64,000 bases of DNA from Acetobacter aceti NBRC 14818 (GCF_000193495.2 NZ_AP023410.1:2170001-2234000), one strand, 5' to 3'. Shown: positions 34,958 through 44,437, numbered from the stretch's first letter. The notes: a model not told the origin generated them from the letters alone. Made by a program: numbers and translations.

Positions 34958-35268
34958 GTCTCACTATATTCCATACGATATTGATTATCTTTTGCTTCTT
35001 GTGACAAAACATCCTCATAAACAACCGTGTTTCAGGTCACTTTTTTGAACACTTTATTGCAGTCAATGAGGCGCTCCGGCTTGTTGAATTTTATTTTATT
35101 ATATTTTTGTTGCACCTCATTCATCTGAAATATTATCGTGTATCAGATGCACTCCAGAAACATCCCTGTGTGTGCTCCGCGGAAGAAGTGCAACCCCATC
35201 ATGCCTATCCAGTCCGGATGGAAATCGATGGCCGGGTAGGGCGGGGAGAATGAAGCGGGAGCAATGGT
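34958..35268. other. Intergenic AT-rich region between divergent genes
   Basis: About 310 bp between the leftward glycerophosphotransferase-like gene and the rightward phosphoesterase gene. The first 170 bp are very AT-rich. It must hold both promoters; no clear operator is visible. Confidence 0.5.
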
Positions 35269-36240
35269 GTGATGATCAGTCATATAGGCCAGAGTCAGAG
35301 CCTTGCCCATCTGTCTGACGTGCATCTCCCTCCAACGGGTGTCTTGTCGCCCAAGGCCTTCCTCGGGAAACGCGCCCTGAGCGTGCTGTCATGGAAACGT
35401 CGGCGGTCCAGACTGCATAGCCTCAAGACGGCAGAAGCGGTGATGAATGACATCACCGCGTTCGCACCGGATGCCATTGCCGATACCGGCGATCTTACTA
35501 ATTTCGGCCTCCCGCAGGAGTTTTCGCAGGCGGCAGGCTGGCTTGAGCGGATGCCAGCTCCAACAGTCGTGGTGCCGGGCAATCACGACGCCATGACCTC
35601 GGGTTCCAGAAAGCAGGCACTTGCCGCATGGGACAGATGGACCGCTCCCCGCGCCGAGGATTTTCCCTTTGTCCGTCGGATCGGGAATATGGCGCTGATC
35701 GGCGTGTGCAGCGCCGTCGCCAGCCCGCCTCTCATGGCCTATGGACGTGTGGACATCGATCAGGCAATGCGCCTGCGCAGAATTCTCGAAGCCACCCGCG
35801 ACGCCTGCCGGATCGTGCTGATCCATCACCCCGTGACACCGGGCCTGGTGCCCTGGCGAAAATCCCTTCTGGGATGGCGACATGTCGCCGGTGCGCTAAA
35901 AGAAGCCGGAGCGGAGCTCGTGCTGCATGGCCATTCTCATTGCGCCACGACCAGCTTTATCCCGGACACAGCCATTCCGCTCATCGCCACGCCGTCCGCC
36001 TCCCTGATGTCGGACGAACCGGACAGGGCCGCGGGCTGGAACGCTTTCCGGGTCGGCGCCGAGGCCAGCTACTGGCGCATAGAGATGACCCGCAGGCGGA
36101 TGACCAAAACCGGGGAATTCATCAATTGCGGTCAGCTTACCTGGTTGCGGCCGCGTGCGCCTGCACAGGGCACTCCCGCGAGTCCGGATGCTTTCGGCAC
36201 TCCCTCAATACCGGTCTATCAGGATGCGATAGGAGCATGA
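35269..36240 (+). CDS. Calcineurin-like metallophosphoesterase
   Basis: A 323-residue phosphoesterase with a two-metal site. Motifs in order are LAHLSDVHLPP, DTGDLTNFG, VVPGNHDAM, IHHPVTPG and LHGHSH. This pattern is like the cyclic-nucleotide or lipid-intermediate phosphoesterases, and the substrate cannot be told. The start is GTG 35269 or ATG 35272, with GGGAG upstream. Its place in the glycan locus suggests a role on a phosphorylated sugar, lipid or polyol intermediate, but this is inference. Confidence 0.88.
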   Translation: MMISHIGQSQSLAHLSDVHLPPTGVLSPKAFLGKRALSVLSWKRRRSRLHSLKTAEAVMNDITAFAPDAIADTGDLTNFGLPQEFSQAAGWLERMPAPTVVVPGNHDAMTSGSRKQALAAWDRWTAPRAEDFPFVRRIGNMALIGVCSAVASPPLMAYGRVDIDQAMRLRRILEATRDACRIVLIHHPVTPGLVPWRKSLLGWRHVAGALKEAGAELVLHGHSHCATTSFIPDTAIPLIATPSASLMSDEPDRAAGWNAFRVGAEASYWRIEMTRRRMTKTGEFINCGQLTWLRPRAPAQGTPASPDAFGTPSIPVYQDAIGA

Positions 36241-36343
36241 CATGAGTCATGTCTACCGCCAGTCCCACAGTACGCTGGTCTGAAACCACACATCGGCGAT
36301 CAAGAAAATTGTCTGTCTCTAATCAGAATAAAAAAAAATCCGG

Positions 36344-37348
36344 TTGGCGTCATCCGTGAACAGTGTTTCCGACGCGTCCATCCTTATCGTTGATACCGGT
36401 CGAAAAGGTGAAATGCGGCAGTGCGAGGCGCTGGCCAATGCCTGTGGCCTGCCCTGGCAATTCACCAGAAACGACCAGCTTCCCTCCGAAGAGCCGACGC
36501 TGATCCTGTCCTTCGGCAGAGCCTTGGGACAGGCATGGCGTCTGAAAGCAGCCTTCGATGGTCGCCCTCGCATCATCCAGCTCGGGCGTCCGCGTCTGAA
36601 AGCGCCATCGGAGCTGGATCTGATCCTGCTGATGCCACAGGACGACTACCCGGACGGTCCACAGACGCTGCATCTGAACATGCCGCTGAATGGCGCGGAT
36701 ATTGCACGCTCAACCATTCCTGCCGATACCACACAGGGACCAGTTTCCGTGCTGCTGGGAGGGCCGACACGTCACTTCGACTTCAGCGATCACGACGCAC
36801 TGGTGCTACTGTCCCGCGCCGAGCGACTGGCCGCAGCGACAGGCACGGAACTGCGCGTCGTGCCGGGTCCGCGCACGCCGGATCACGTCGTGAAAAGTGT
36901 TGAGGAACGGTATCGTCAGGCACCTGAGCGCATCGACCGGCGACCGCTTTCGACGGTGCTGGAAGAAAGCGGAAGGCTGGTGGTGACGGCGGACAGCGCC
37001 TCCCTGCTCGCCGACGCATGGCGGACCGGCAAACCGACCTGGCTGTATCCGCTTCCGGTCCGGCTCCCGCCAGTCCAGCGCCTGAAAATCATGGCGGACC
37101 GCATCACGCCGGAACTCCGCCATATGCTGATCCGGCGTGGCTGGCTCGCAGGCGGCACTGACTTCACCCGGTGGCATCGGGCGCTTGTCCAGCAGGGACT
37201 TGTCCGGCCCTTGACGGAACAGGGCCTGAAAGAACCAGACTGGCGCATGCCGTTTCCGGCGCCTGATGAGGAATTACGGGTGTGCCGTGACCGGGTTCTT
37301 GCACTGGTCGCCAACAGTGCGCCTGCCTCCGATCGTGTAGAGAGATGA
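36344..37348 (+). CDS. ELM1/GtrOC1 family protein
   Basis: A 334-residue protein of the family PF06258, named for plant ELM1 mitochondrial fission proteins; the bacterial members look like GT-B glycosyltransferases. Seen are ILIVDTGRKGEMRQCEALA, LILSFGRALG, VSVLLGGPTRHFDFS, RVVPGPRTPDHVV and VTADSASLLADAWRTGKPTW. The start is a TTG at 36344 or GTG at 36356, with no good ribosome-binding site. Its stop overlaps the ATG of the next glycosyltransferase, so the two are coupled. Confidence 0.8.
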   Translation: MASSVNSVSDASILIVDTGRKGEMRQCEALANACGLPWQFTRNDQLPSEEPTLILSFGRALGQAWRLKAAFDGRPRIIQLGRPRLKAPSELDLILLMPQDDYPDGPQTLHLNMPLNGADIARSTIPADTTQGPVSVLLGGPTRHFDFSDHDALVLLSRAERLAAATGTELRVVPGPRTPDHVVKSVEERYRQAPERIDRRPLSTVLEESGRLVVTADSASLLADAWRTGKPTWLYPLPVRLPPVQRLKIMADRITPELRHMLIRRGWLAGGTDFTRWHRALVQQGLVRPLTEQGLKEPDWRMPFPAPDEELRVCRDRVLALVANSAPASDRVER

Positions 37349-38331
37349 TGTTATTGCCGCAGCAAGACCGAACCTGTGTCGTCACCGTCACTTATGGCGA
37401 GCGCACGCACCTTCTTGCGGAAGTGTTGCGGGCAGCTTTCCGCTGCGGGGCGACCTGCGCCGTCGTCGTGGACAATGGCACACCCCGCTCAGCACAGGAG
37501 GCGCTCGCCTCGCTGCGGGATGAGTTCGGCGCGGATGCCCTGCATGTCGTGCGGCTGGCGGAGAATGAAGGCTCGGCGGGCGGCTTCCATGCCGGACTGG
37601 CCCATGCGGCACGTCTTCACGACATGCGTTTCGTCTGGGTGCTGGACGACGACAATGTGCCGGAAGAGAACGCTCTCTCCGTTCTGCTCGACCGCTGGAA
37701 ACGCCTCGGCGCGGACGAACGCAACGCCATGATGAGCTTTCGCGTGGACAAGCGGCAGTATCGCAAGGTGCTGGATCGCAAAACCCTGCACTGGGTCGAG
37801 CCTGACGCGTTCTTCGATTTCAATCTGGCGCATCTGTGGAACGGTGGAAAAAGGAAAGCCGCGATACGGGAAGGCTGTTTCGAACTTGGTGTCGCGGCCT
37901 ATGGCGGCTTCTGGTTCGCCCGTTCGTGGCTCGACCGGATCGCCCTGCCCCCACAGCATTATCATCTCTATTTTGATGATTACGCCTTCTCACGGCAGAT
38001 CCCGGCGGCTGGCGGCCATATCTGGCTCTGTCCCGATAGTCGCCTCCATGACATCGACGAATCCTGGCGTGCGAATCGCAAGGCCATTCACCCCTGGCTC
38101 GACCCGAAGACCGAGGAACGACGCGTTTTCTGCACAATCCGCAATCGGCTCTGGCTGGAGCGGTCTCTGGCGACCTCGCCGAGCCTGCACCGTCTCAATA
38201 TGGCGCTGTATCTGCTCGTAAAGGTGATCGCGCCCAATCTGGGGACCGTGCTGACGCGAACCCGTTCAGCGCCCGCCTTCCTGCGCCGGTTCAGGCTGAT
38301 CTGGCGCGCCTTCCGGGCCGGGCTGTCCTGA
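37345..38331 (+). CDS. Glycosyltransferase family 2 protein (GlfT2-like)
   Basis: A 328-residue GT-A enzyme. Visible are CVVTVTYGERTHLLAEVL, AVVVDNGT, ENEGSAGGFHAGL, and the metal-binding FVWVLDDDNVPEENAL. A later HLYFDDYAFSRQIPAAGG with the acidic catalytic pair recalls galactofuranosyl- and rhamnosyl-transferases of the GlfT2 group. Donor and acceptor are unknown. Coupled to the ELM1-like gene upstream; its 3' end overlaps the convergent flippase gene by 66 bp. Confidence 0.87.
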   Translation: MMLLPQQDRTCVVTVTYGERTHLLAEVLRAAFRCGATCAVVVDNGTPRSAQEALASLRDEFGADALHVVRLAENEGSAGGFHAGLAHAARLHDMRFVWVLDDDNVPEENALSVLLDRWKRLGADERNAMMSFRVDKRQYRKVLDRKTLHWVEPDAFFDFNLAHLWNGGKRKAAIREGCFELGVAAYGGFWFARSWLDRIALPPQHYHLYFDDYAFSRQIPAAGGHIWLCPDSRLHDIDESWRANRKAIHPWLDPKTEERRVFCTIRNRLWLERSLATSPSLHRLNMALYLLVKVIAPNLGTVLTRTRSAPAFLRRFRLIWRAFRAGLS

Positions 38332-39630
38332 GCGACCGAGCCGTCGGGAAAAGATCACCGCGCCAGCAAGGCAGGACAGAAAGACCGCTGCGCTTGAGGC
38401 CAGTGTTGCCAGGCAGGCGCCTGTCAGATGGAAGGAGCGGGTCAGCAGGTAGAGCGCCGGAAAATAGAGCAGCGTGACGAGGACACGCGTTCTGACAATA
38501 AGCCGCAACTGGCCGGTCACGATCAGCAACGGCTCCAGCGGAACAATCAGCAGGCTGAAAATCGCCGCCAGCAGCATCATCGTGATGTAGAACGATGTGT
38601 GCGGCACATGCACATGCAGCAAGGCGCGGAAGATGTGCGATCCCGCCACAGCCGTCAGGAGAATCAGAAACGCCGAGATGGCGATCAGAATTCCGAAAAT
38701 GGACAGGGTGACTTTCCGGAGCCCCGCCCAATCCTGCCGGTCACGCATCTTCACGAGCTCAGGGTATAGAACTGGCGAAATCAGCTGCGCAGGTGTCACG
38801 ATTCCGGAAGCAATCTGCCGGCACACCCGGAAGACCGCTGCTTCGGCAGTGCCGATCTGCTTGCCGACAATCAGCGTCGCGACATGGGTTGAGGCGGACG
38901 CCAGCGTCTGATTGAGGCTGACGCCGCGTGTGAAGGCCCACAGACCTTCGCCCTTCCAGCGCCAGTGCCGGAAGGCCTCAAAATAGTCGAACGAAGTCCG
39001 CTTCCTGAGAATGGACAGGGCGAACGCGGTATAAAGCCCATAATCGAACAGCACGGCCGCAGCCCAGATAAACAGGAACCAGCCCACGCCCAGATGCAGC
39101 GCATAGGCCAGCAGCACGCCACACATCTTGCCGAACGCCGTGAAACCGTCCGTGATCGGCACCAGCCGGAACTTCCCGGCCAGACGCAGTACACCGTGAC
39201 ACCAGCCCGTATACATGAAGGGCGCGACACAGGCGTACAGCAGGGCCAGTGTCCGCTCATGATGCGTCCAGCCAACACTCGGGGCATAGAGAATCACGAC
39301 CACAAGACTGATTGCCAGAGCCACAACAGCCGACAGTCCGTCGAGACGAATGCAGAAGAAAACGACCTGTCTGAAACGCCCCATGTCGTCATCGAAAAAC
39401 GCATCGCTCCCGAAACGGATCAGCGTCTGCCATGTCTGGAGCCGTGAGAGAGTTGAACCAGTCATGGCGAGGGAGTGAATCAGGATCAGCAGCCCGAAAT
39501 CAGACAATCCCAGCGCGCGTACGGCAAACGCCATATAGACGAAGCTGCACAGCGCGGTCAGGATCCGCCCAAGTGTCAGCATACTGACGTTGCGGAAGAT
39601 CGAGTTGAAGGTTGAGCGGCTCCGGGTCAT
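38266..39630 (-). CDS. Polysaccharide flippase (Wzx/MATE-like)
   Basis: A 454-residue integral membrane protein with about 12-14 hydrophobic segments, fitting the lipopolysaccharide/oligosaccharide flippase superfamily. It begins with a loop-helix MLTLGRILTALCSFVYMAFA and has repeated Gly- and Leu-rich helices (LLYACVAPFMYTGWCHGVL, FILLTAVAGSHIF). It would move undecaprenyl-linked repeat units across the inner membrane for the locus. The tail is Pro/Gly-rich and charged. It runs opposite to the glycosyltransferase gene, with a 66-bp 3' overlap. Confidence 0.85.
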   Translation of the reverse strand: MTRSRSTFNSIFRNVSMLTLGRILTALCSFVYMAFAVRALGLSDFGLLILIHSLAMTGSTLSRLQTWQTLIRFGSDAFFDDDMGRFRQVVFFCIRLDGLSAVVALAISLVVVILYAPSVGWTHHERTLALLYACVAPFMYTGWCHGVLRLAGKFRLVPITDGFTAFGKMCGVLLAYALHLGVGWFLFIWAAAVLFDYGLYTAFALSILRKRTSFDYFEAFRHWRWKGEGLWAFTRGVSLNQTLASASTHVATLIVGKQIGTAEAAVFRVCRQIASGIVTPAQLISPVLYPELVKMRDRQDWAGLRKVTLSIFGILIAISAFLILLTAVAGSHIFRALLHVHVPHTSFYITMMLLAAIFSLLIVPLEPLLIVTGQLRLIVRTRVLVTLLYFPALYLLTRSFHLTGACLATLASSAAVFLSCLAGAVIFSRRLGRSGQPGPEGAPDQPEPAQEGGR

Positions 39631-40484
39631 ACGGACTTTCTGTTTGGCTGACGGTGGCCGATGCGTGCCGTCCCGGCTTTTGACATATCAGAAGGGATCG
39701 AAAAACCTTCTTTCTGCAACATATCCTCAGTGGGAACGCTGTCCCGAGCCCTGAGCGACAGGTGTTACACAGAGTAAGCGCTGTCATTTATCGCTTCCCT
39801 GAAGGTGAGAATGACAGAATGAATATCAACGGGCTTACCAGATGAAGTGTCCATATCGTTGGGGGCTCGGGGGCTCCACCCCAGACCCCGCCAAAGGCTT
39901 GCCTTTGGAAACCGGTTACTGTCGATAACGGGGAGACCGTGACTTGCGATCTTTGCCAGGAGAGGAAAGTCCGACCGCCAGAGCATGTCCGGCAAAGAAT
40001 ACCGCACAGGGCTAATGGCACTCAGAGTCATTGGAAAGCGGAATAACAGCGCCGCAGTCGTGCGCGCTGCAAGCATAAGGCCGCCAGATCAGTCCACAAC
40101 ACCTTCCCCTCAGTATTTTTTCGCTCTTTTACAGCACGAAGTCCCTGAGCGTGTGTCCACACAACACGGACACGCTTCAGGAACAAAGTCTCATGAAGCT
40201 GTCACACCGTCTCCGGCCAAGCCTGATAAACACCCAGTCATCTGTTTTTACAGCTTATCCGTGTTTGCAAACACGACCATGTGAGGCAACTTCAGAGGAG
40301 AGTGGCCCCGTGACAGACAGGACTATGAAGATTTTGTGGCTCCATTCCAGATGTCAGGCAGAAAGCAGCATTCTTCTGCATTTGCAAAATATACAGGGAC
40401 CTGTCTTTTCTGTATGGTCCCGTCCGCCTGCCCCATCCGGCAGTCAGGGCGGATTGAGAATTATGGCGGTTACCGGCGAGAATA
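39631..40484. other. Large intergenic region before tatB
   Basis: About 850 bp without a supported gene. It holds a family A repeat (39861-39913) and an imperfect inverted repeat at about 40143-40184 (CCTGAGCGTGTGTCC with GGACACGCTTCAGG). Open frames on both strands have no family resemblance. No tRNA or tatA gene was recognised. Promoters for tatB and for the flippase gene should lie here. Confidence 0.55.
39861..39913. repeat. Intergenic palindromic repeat, family A copy 2
   Basis: GGGGGCTCGGGGGCTCCACC then CCCGCCAAAGGCTTGCCTTTGGAAACC in two parts; the same layout as copy 1 but with a different loop. Confidence 0.75.
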
Positions 40485-41147
40485 ATGTTTGATTTTGCCT
40501 GGTCGGAATTTGCGCTGATCGGCGTGGTGGCGCTTCTGGTCATCGGACCGAAAGACATGCCCGCCGCCATCCGCTCCGTTGCCAAGGTCGTCAAGAAAGC
40601 CCGCCGTCTGGCTGCGGATTTTCAGGGCCATGTGGACGAGATGGTCCGGGAAGCGGATCTGGGCGACGTGCGGGATCAGGTCCGCCAGCTTCGCTCACTT
40701 GATGTCCGCAGCCAGATCATGCGGACCATCGACAATGACGGCAGCTTGCGTCGGACACTCGATGATCCCGCACTAAGGGGGCGCCCGTTTGACGACAGGC
40801 CGAAAGCCCTCCCCGCTGCTGACACGCCCGACCTGATTCCGCCTCCGGCACGAGAGAATGTCGGCGCCTCACCTCTGGGCATAGAACCGCTCTCCTTTAC
40901 AGGCAGCACGCCGCAGAGCGAACCGGATCAGGCCCCCGCCGTAGTGCCGCCGGCCATCGCCCGACGCATCGCCTCCGCATGGCCGCGGCTGCGCACGCCC
41001 GCCATTCTTCCCCCTTCACGGGTGCTGCATGGCAACAGACGGGTCGCTCCCTTCAGCGTGGCTCTTCCTGATACGTCAGTGAGCGCCTTACAGCCTGCAC
41101 AAGACCAGACTTCTTCCCCCGACCAGCCGAGGAACGACCTGTCGTGA
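40485..41147 (+). CDS. tatB: Sec-independent translocase subunit TatB
   Basis: Part of the twin-arginine translocation receptor. The 220-residue protein begins MFDFAWSEFALIGVVALLVI, then the Gly-Pro hinge (GPKDMPAA) and an amphipathic helix (IRSVAKVVKKARRLAADFQG), the standard TatA/B layout. The longer acidic and proline-rich C-terminal region and its coupling to tatC mark it as TatB. The stop overlaps the tatC GTG. No tatA is found upstream, unlike the usual tatABC order. Confidence 0.92.
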   Translation: MFDFAWSEFALIGVVALLVIGPKDMPAAIRSVAKVVKKARRLAADFQGHVDEMVREADLGDVRDQVRQLRSLDVRSQIMRTIDNDGSLRRTLDDPALRGRPFDDRPKALPAADTPDLIPPPARENVGASPLGIEPLSFTGSTPQSEPDQAPAVVPPAIARRIASAWPRLRTPAILPPSRVLHGNRRVAPFSVALPDTSVSALQPAQDQTSSPDQPRNDLS

Positions 41148-41956
41148 CGACGACTGACAATCCGATTCACGATGAACCCATGCCGCTGCTCGAACATCTG
41201 ATCGAGCTGCGTCGCCGTCTGATCTGGTCCGCCGTCACCTTCGCCATAGCCTTTGCGGTCTGCTACCATTATGCGCAGGACATCTACCTGTTCCTTGCCC
41301 GTCCGCTTGGCGACATCATGCGGCAAAAGGGCGAACAGCCGCACCTGATCTACACGGCGCTGTATGAGGCGTTCTTCACCTATATCCGTGTGGCGGCGTT
41401 TGGGGCCGCGTTCATTTCCTTCCCGATGATCTCCACGCAGCTCTGGATGTTCATCGCGCCCGGCCTGTATCGCTCGGAAAAACGCGCCTTCGCGCCGTTT
41501 CTGATCGCAACGCCAATCCTGTTCCTGATGGGCGCGGCGCTGGCCTACTATTTCATCTTTCCGATGGCGTGGAAGTTCTTTCTGTCCTTCCAGACCAGCG
41601 GCGGTGCGGACGGTCTCCAGATCGAACTTCAGGCCAAGGTGTCCGAGTATCTGACGCTGGTGATGAAACTCATCATGGCGTTCGGCATTGCGTTCGAGCT
41701 GCCCGTGGCGCTGACCCTGCTGGCGATGGTCGGCATTGTCACCTCCGACCAGCTCAGAAAATTCCGGCGTTACGCCATCGTCGGCGCGTTTGTCGCCGCC
41801 GCCATCCTGACGCCGCCGGACGTGATCACCCAGACAGGCCTCGCAGTGCCGCTGGTTATCCTTTACGAAATTTCCATTATCTCGGCGCGACTTGTTGAGC
41901 CGAAAAAGCCCTCCGTAACGGAAGAGGGCGAGACTGAAGAGAAAGAGGTTTCCTGA
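41144..41956 (+). CDS. tatC: Sec-independent translocase subunit TatC
   Basis: Core receptor of the twin-arginine translocase, a six-helix inner-membrane protein that reads RR signal peptides. The 270 residues start at a GTG overlapping tatB. Visible motifs are [17 protein letters not shown] at the N-terminus, the cytoplasmic-loop [12 protein letters not shown], and [17 protein letters not shown] with [17 protein letters not shown]. The C-terminal tail is acidic. The stop shares its A with the serS ATG. Confidence 0.97.
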   Translation: MTTTDNPIHDEPMPLLEHLIELRRRLIWSAVTFAIAFAVCYHYAQDIYLFLARPLGDIMRQKGEQPHLIYTALYEAFFTYIRVAAFGAAFISFPMISTQLWMFIAPGLYRSEKRAFAPFLIATPILFLMGAALAYYFIFPMAWKFFLSFQTSGGADGLQIELQAKVSEYLTLVMKLIMAFGIAFELPVALTLLAMVGIVTSDQLRKFRRYAIVGAFVAAAILTPPDVITQTGLAVPLVILYEISIISARLVEPKKPSVTEEGETEEKEVS

Positions 41957-43239
41957 TGCACGACCTTCGCGCCCTGCGCGCCGATCCCGCCGGTTTTGAC
42001 GCCGATCTGGCCCGTCGCGGTATGGAGCCTGTGTCGGAGAAGGTCATGACGCTCGACGAGGAGCGTCGCGCTGCCCAGACGGCTCTTCAGGAAAAGCAGA
42101 CACGCCGGAACGCGCTGGCCAAGGAAATCGGCGTCCTCAAACGTAACAAGGGCGACAGTGCTGTGCTTGAAGCAGAAGCCGTGCGTCTGCGTGAAGACAT
42201 GGAAGCGCTGGAAATGCGCGCCCAGTCACTCGACGCCGAGGTGAAGGCCGTTCTGGAAGTGCTGCCCAACCGTCTGGACGCCTCCGTGCCGCCCGGTCCG
42301 GACGAGACGGCCAACGTGCAGGTCAAGCAGTGGGGCGAGCCGAAGACGTTCTCCTTCACGCCGAAGCAGCATTTCGAACTCGGCGAGGCCATGCAGCAGA
42401 ACGGCCAGCCACAGATGGACTTCGCTACGGCCACCAAACTGTCCGGCGCGCGCTTTGTCCTGCTGCGCGGTGGCGTCGCCCGTCTGGAGCGGGCGCTGGG
42501 GCAGTTCATGCTCGATCAGCATGTGAACGAGCACGGCTATACCGAGACCCATGTGCCGGTGCTGGTCAATGAAGCCGCGATGTATGGCACGGACAAGCTG
42601 CCGAAATTCGCCGACCAGTCCTTCCACACCGAAGACGATCGCTGGCTGGTGCCGACCGCCGAAGTGCCCCTGACGGCCTCTGTGATGGGCGATATTCTCG
42701 ACGCAGCGCAGTTGCCGATCCGCATGACAGCGCTTTCGCTCTGCTTCCGTTCGGAGGCCGGGTCTGCCGGACGCGACGTGCGCGGGATGCTCCGCCAGCA
42801 CCAGTTCGAGAAGGTGGAGATGGTCTCCGTCACCACCCCGGACGAGAGCGAGGCCGAGCATGAGCGCATGACGCTGTGCGCCGAGAAGATCCTTGAGCTT
42901 CTGGAAATTCCCTATCGTCGTATGTTGCTCAGCGCCGGTGACACGGGCTTTGGCGCGGCCAAGACCTTCGATCTGGAAGCGTGGATTCCGGGGCAGCAGG
43001 CATGGCGCGAGATTTCATCCTGCTCGAACACCAGGGACTTTCAGGCACGTCGCATGAACGCCCGTTACCGTGCGCCGGACCAGAAAGCGCCCGTCTTCGT
43101 TCACACGCTGAACGGGTCAGGTCTTGCAGTCGGGCGCACGCTGATCGCAGTCATGGAGAACTGGCAGAATGAAGACGGTAGCATCACCGTGCCGCCAGTT
43201 CTGCGGCCTTACATGGGCGGGATTGAACGGCTGGTCTGA
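41956..43239 (+). CDS. serS: Serine--tRNA ligase
   Basis: Charges tRNA-Ser with serine. The 427 residues have an N-terminal antiparallel coiled-coil arm (about 30-105) that contacts the tRNA variable arm, and the class II catalytic core. Motif 2 is seen as [20 protein letters not shown] with FEKVEM, and motif 3 as [25 protein letters not shown] marks the serine pocket. Overlaps tatC by one base (TGATG), so it shares the tat transcript. A family A repeat follows it. Confidence 0.98.
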   Translation: MHDLRALRADPAGFDADLARRGMEPVSEKVMTLDEERRAAQTALQEKQTRRNALAKEIGVLKRNKGDSAVLEAEAVRLREDMEALEMRAQSLDAEVKAVLEVLPNRLDASVPPGPDETANVQVKQWGEPKTFSFTPKQHFELGEAMQQNGQPQMDFATATKLSGARFVLLRGGVARLERALGQFMLDQHVNEHGYTETHVPVLVNEAAMYGTDKLPKFADQSFHTEDDRWLVPTAEVPLTASVMGDILDAAQLPIRMTALSLCFRSEAGSAGRDVRGMLRQHQFEKVEMVSVTTPDESEAEHERMTLCAEKILELLEIPYRRMLLSAGDTGFGAAKTFDLEAWIPGQQAWREISSCSNTRDFQARRMNARYRAPDQKAPVFVHTLNGSGLAVGRTLIAVMENWQNEDGSITVPPVLRPYMGGIERLV

Positions 43240-43311
43240 ATAATTGGAAGTTATCCAGTGGAGTTGTAATCACGACTTTTGTGCCTAATTTTCCTATCCA
43301 GTGGGGTTTCA

Positions 43312-43409
43312 GGGGCTCTGCCCCTAACCCCGCCAAAGGCTCGCCTTTGGAAACCATTAAGTGGGCTCAAGGGGCCTGCGGTCTCTTGCGGGCGCGGGCA
43401 GAGCCCGCA
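43312..43409. repeat. Intergenic palindromic repeat, family A copy 3
   Basis: AGGGGCTCTGCCCC, then CCGCCAAAGGCTCGCCTTTGG with AAACC, and a second half ending GGGCAGAGCCC. It sits between convergent serS and the AcoR-like gene. Confidence 0.78.
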
Positions 43410-43424
43410 TAAATCCATTCTTCT

Positions 43425-44345
43425 CTATCCTTCCATCGCCCTGATCTTGCGATGCAGCGTTGACCGGCTGATTCCCAGCAGCCGTGCCGCCGGGGCTACC
43501 TTGCCGCCAGACATGGCCAGAGCGCCTTCAATCACTGCCCGCTCGGCTTCCTGAAAATCCGGCACGCCGCGCCCGCGTGTACCGAGGTCGAAACAGACAT
43601 TGCTATCAGCATCACCAAGCTTGAGCATCTGACGGGCCGCGAAAGTCGCTCCCACGACAACGCGAGCCTCATCCAGCGCCACCATCGGCAGCGAGATGTC
43701 GTTGCTTTCACCCAGCAGCACGACGGTGTGGGAACCGTAGGCGTGCAGAAAGCTCCGACGCTCGATACGCCGGGCCGCATCCACCAGCACCGCTTCCATC
43801 ATGATGGCGATACGACCTTCCGGGTCAGGACGCGTGGAACTGACGTTCAGGGCTCCGGCCACGCGCCCGTCCGGTCCGTAAAAGGGTACGGCAGAACAGG
43901 CCAGATAGCGCAGGCTGAGCAGCCAGTGCTGGTCCATGTGCACCGTGACGGGCCTGTTTTCTACAAGACAGGTGCCGATACCATTGGTTCCCACCTGCTT
44001 TTCCGACCAGCTAGCGCCGGGCCACAGATGCCAGCGCCGGTTTCCCTTTTCCTGTAGAGAGTCGCCCCGACGGGTAAGGATGATGCCGTTCGGGTCCGCA
44101 AGCAGCACGGTATAATCCAGCGTGGAGACAATGCCGTGCAGCCGGTCGACCTCCGGCTCTGTCGTCTTCATGAGCGGTCCCATACGGGCGCAGGCCTGCC
44201 TGAGTTCCGCACCGCAAAGCAGTTCAATGCATCCCTCACCCGTTGGAGGAATGGCGTAATGCGAGGCGCACCGCGTCCAGGAAGCCCGAAGCGCTGCGGG
44301 AATCATCGCCAGGCGGTCGGGAGTGACCAGTATGGTTTCGCTCAT
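43425..44345 (-). CDS. acoR: AcoR-like regulator with GAF and Fis domains, no AAA+
   Basis: Probable activator of the acetoin operon. The start MSETILVTPD gives 306 residues; a longer open frame runs into the intergenic region. The N-terminal part matches the AcoR sensor (SHYAIPPTGEGCIELLCG, GNRRWHLWPGASWSEKQVGT, FYGPDGRVAGALNVSS). The C-terminal Fis-type helix-turn-helix reads APAARLLGISRSTLHRKIRA. The AAA+ sigma-54 activation domain that lies between these in classic AcoR is absent, so it should act on a sigma-70-type promoter. Divergent from acoA; two dyads lie between them. Confidence 0.85.
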   Translation of the reverse strand: MSETILVTPDRLAMIPAALRASWTRCASHYAIPPTGEGCIELLCGAELRQACARMGPLMKTTEPEVDRLHGIVSTLDYTVLLADPNGIILTRRGDSLQEKGNRRWHLWPGASWSEKQVGTNGIGTCLVENRPVTVHMDQHWLLSLRYLACSAVPFYGPDGRVAGALNVSSTRPDPEGRIAIMMEAVLVDAARRIERRSFLHAYGSHTVVLLGESNDISLPMVALDEARVVVGATFAARQMLKLGDADSNVCFDLGTRGRGVPDFQEAERAVIEGALAMSGGKVAPAARLLGISRSTLHRKIRAMEG

Positions 44346-44386
44346 GGCCTTCACACTCCCTGCGGATGATGCATTCCCGTTGAACT

Positions 44387-44406
44387 CTGTCGCGATAACG
44401 CGACAG
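44387..44406. promoter_or_regulatory. Perfect dyad, probable AcoR-like operator 1
   Basis: CTGTCGCG (44387-44394) and CGCGACAG (44399-44406) form a perfect 8-base dyad with an ATAA centre, 41 bp before the regulator's ATG. It fits a Fis-type dimer site. Confidence 0.65.
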
Positions 44407-44421
44407 TCTCTTTCTAACCTC

Positions 44422-44437
44422 GTCACGTACGTGTGAC
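44422..44437. promoter_or_regulatory. Second dyad in the acoR-acoA gap
   Basis: GTCAC and GTGAC flank GTACGT. The shape GTCAC-N6-GTGAC is like the upstream sites of GAF/Fis regulators. It is 109 bp before the acoA start. No convincing sigma-54 -24/-12 site was seen. Confidence 0.45.

Noticed and set aside
35143..35325. 60-residue minus-strand frame overlapping the phosphoesterase start
   Set aside because: No similarity known and no clear start site; it overlaps a well-supported gene.
39950..39975. GAGGAAAGTCCG, a motif of RNase P RNA
   Set aside because: The other conserved elements of rnpB, including the ACAGNA-type and GGGTGAAAGGGTGCGG-like parts, are not found around it, so it is taken as chance.
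39765..40076. 103-residue minus-strand frame in the tatB upstream gap
   Set aside because: It crosses a family A repeat, and no domain or good start is present.
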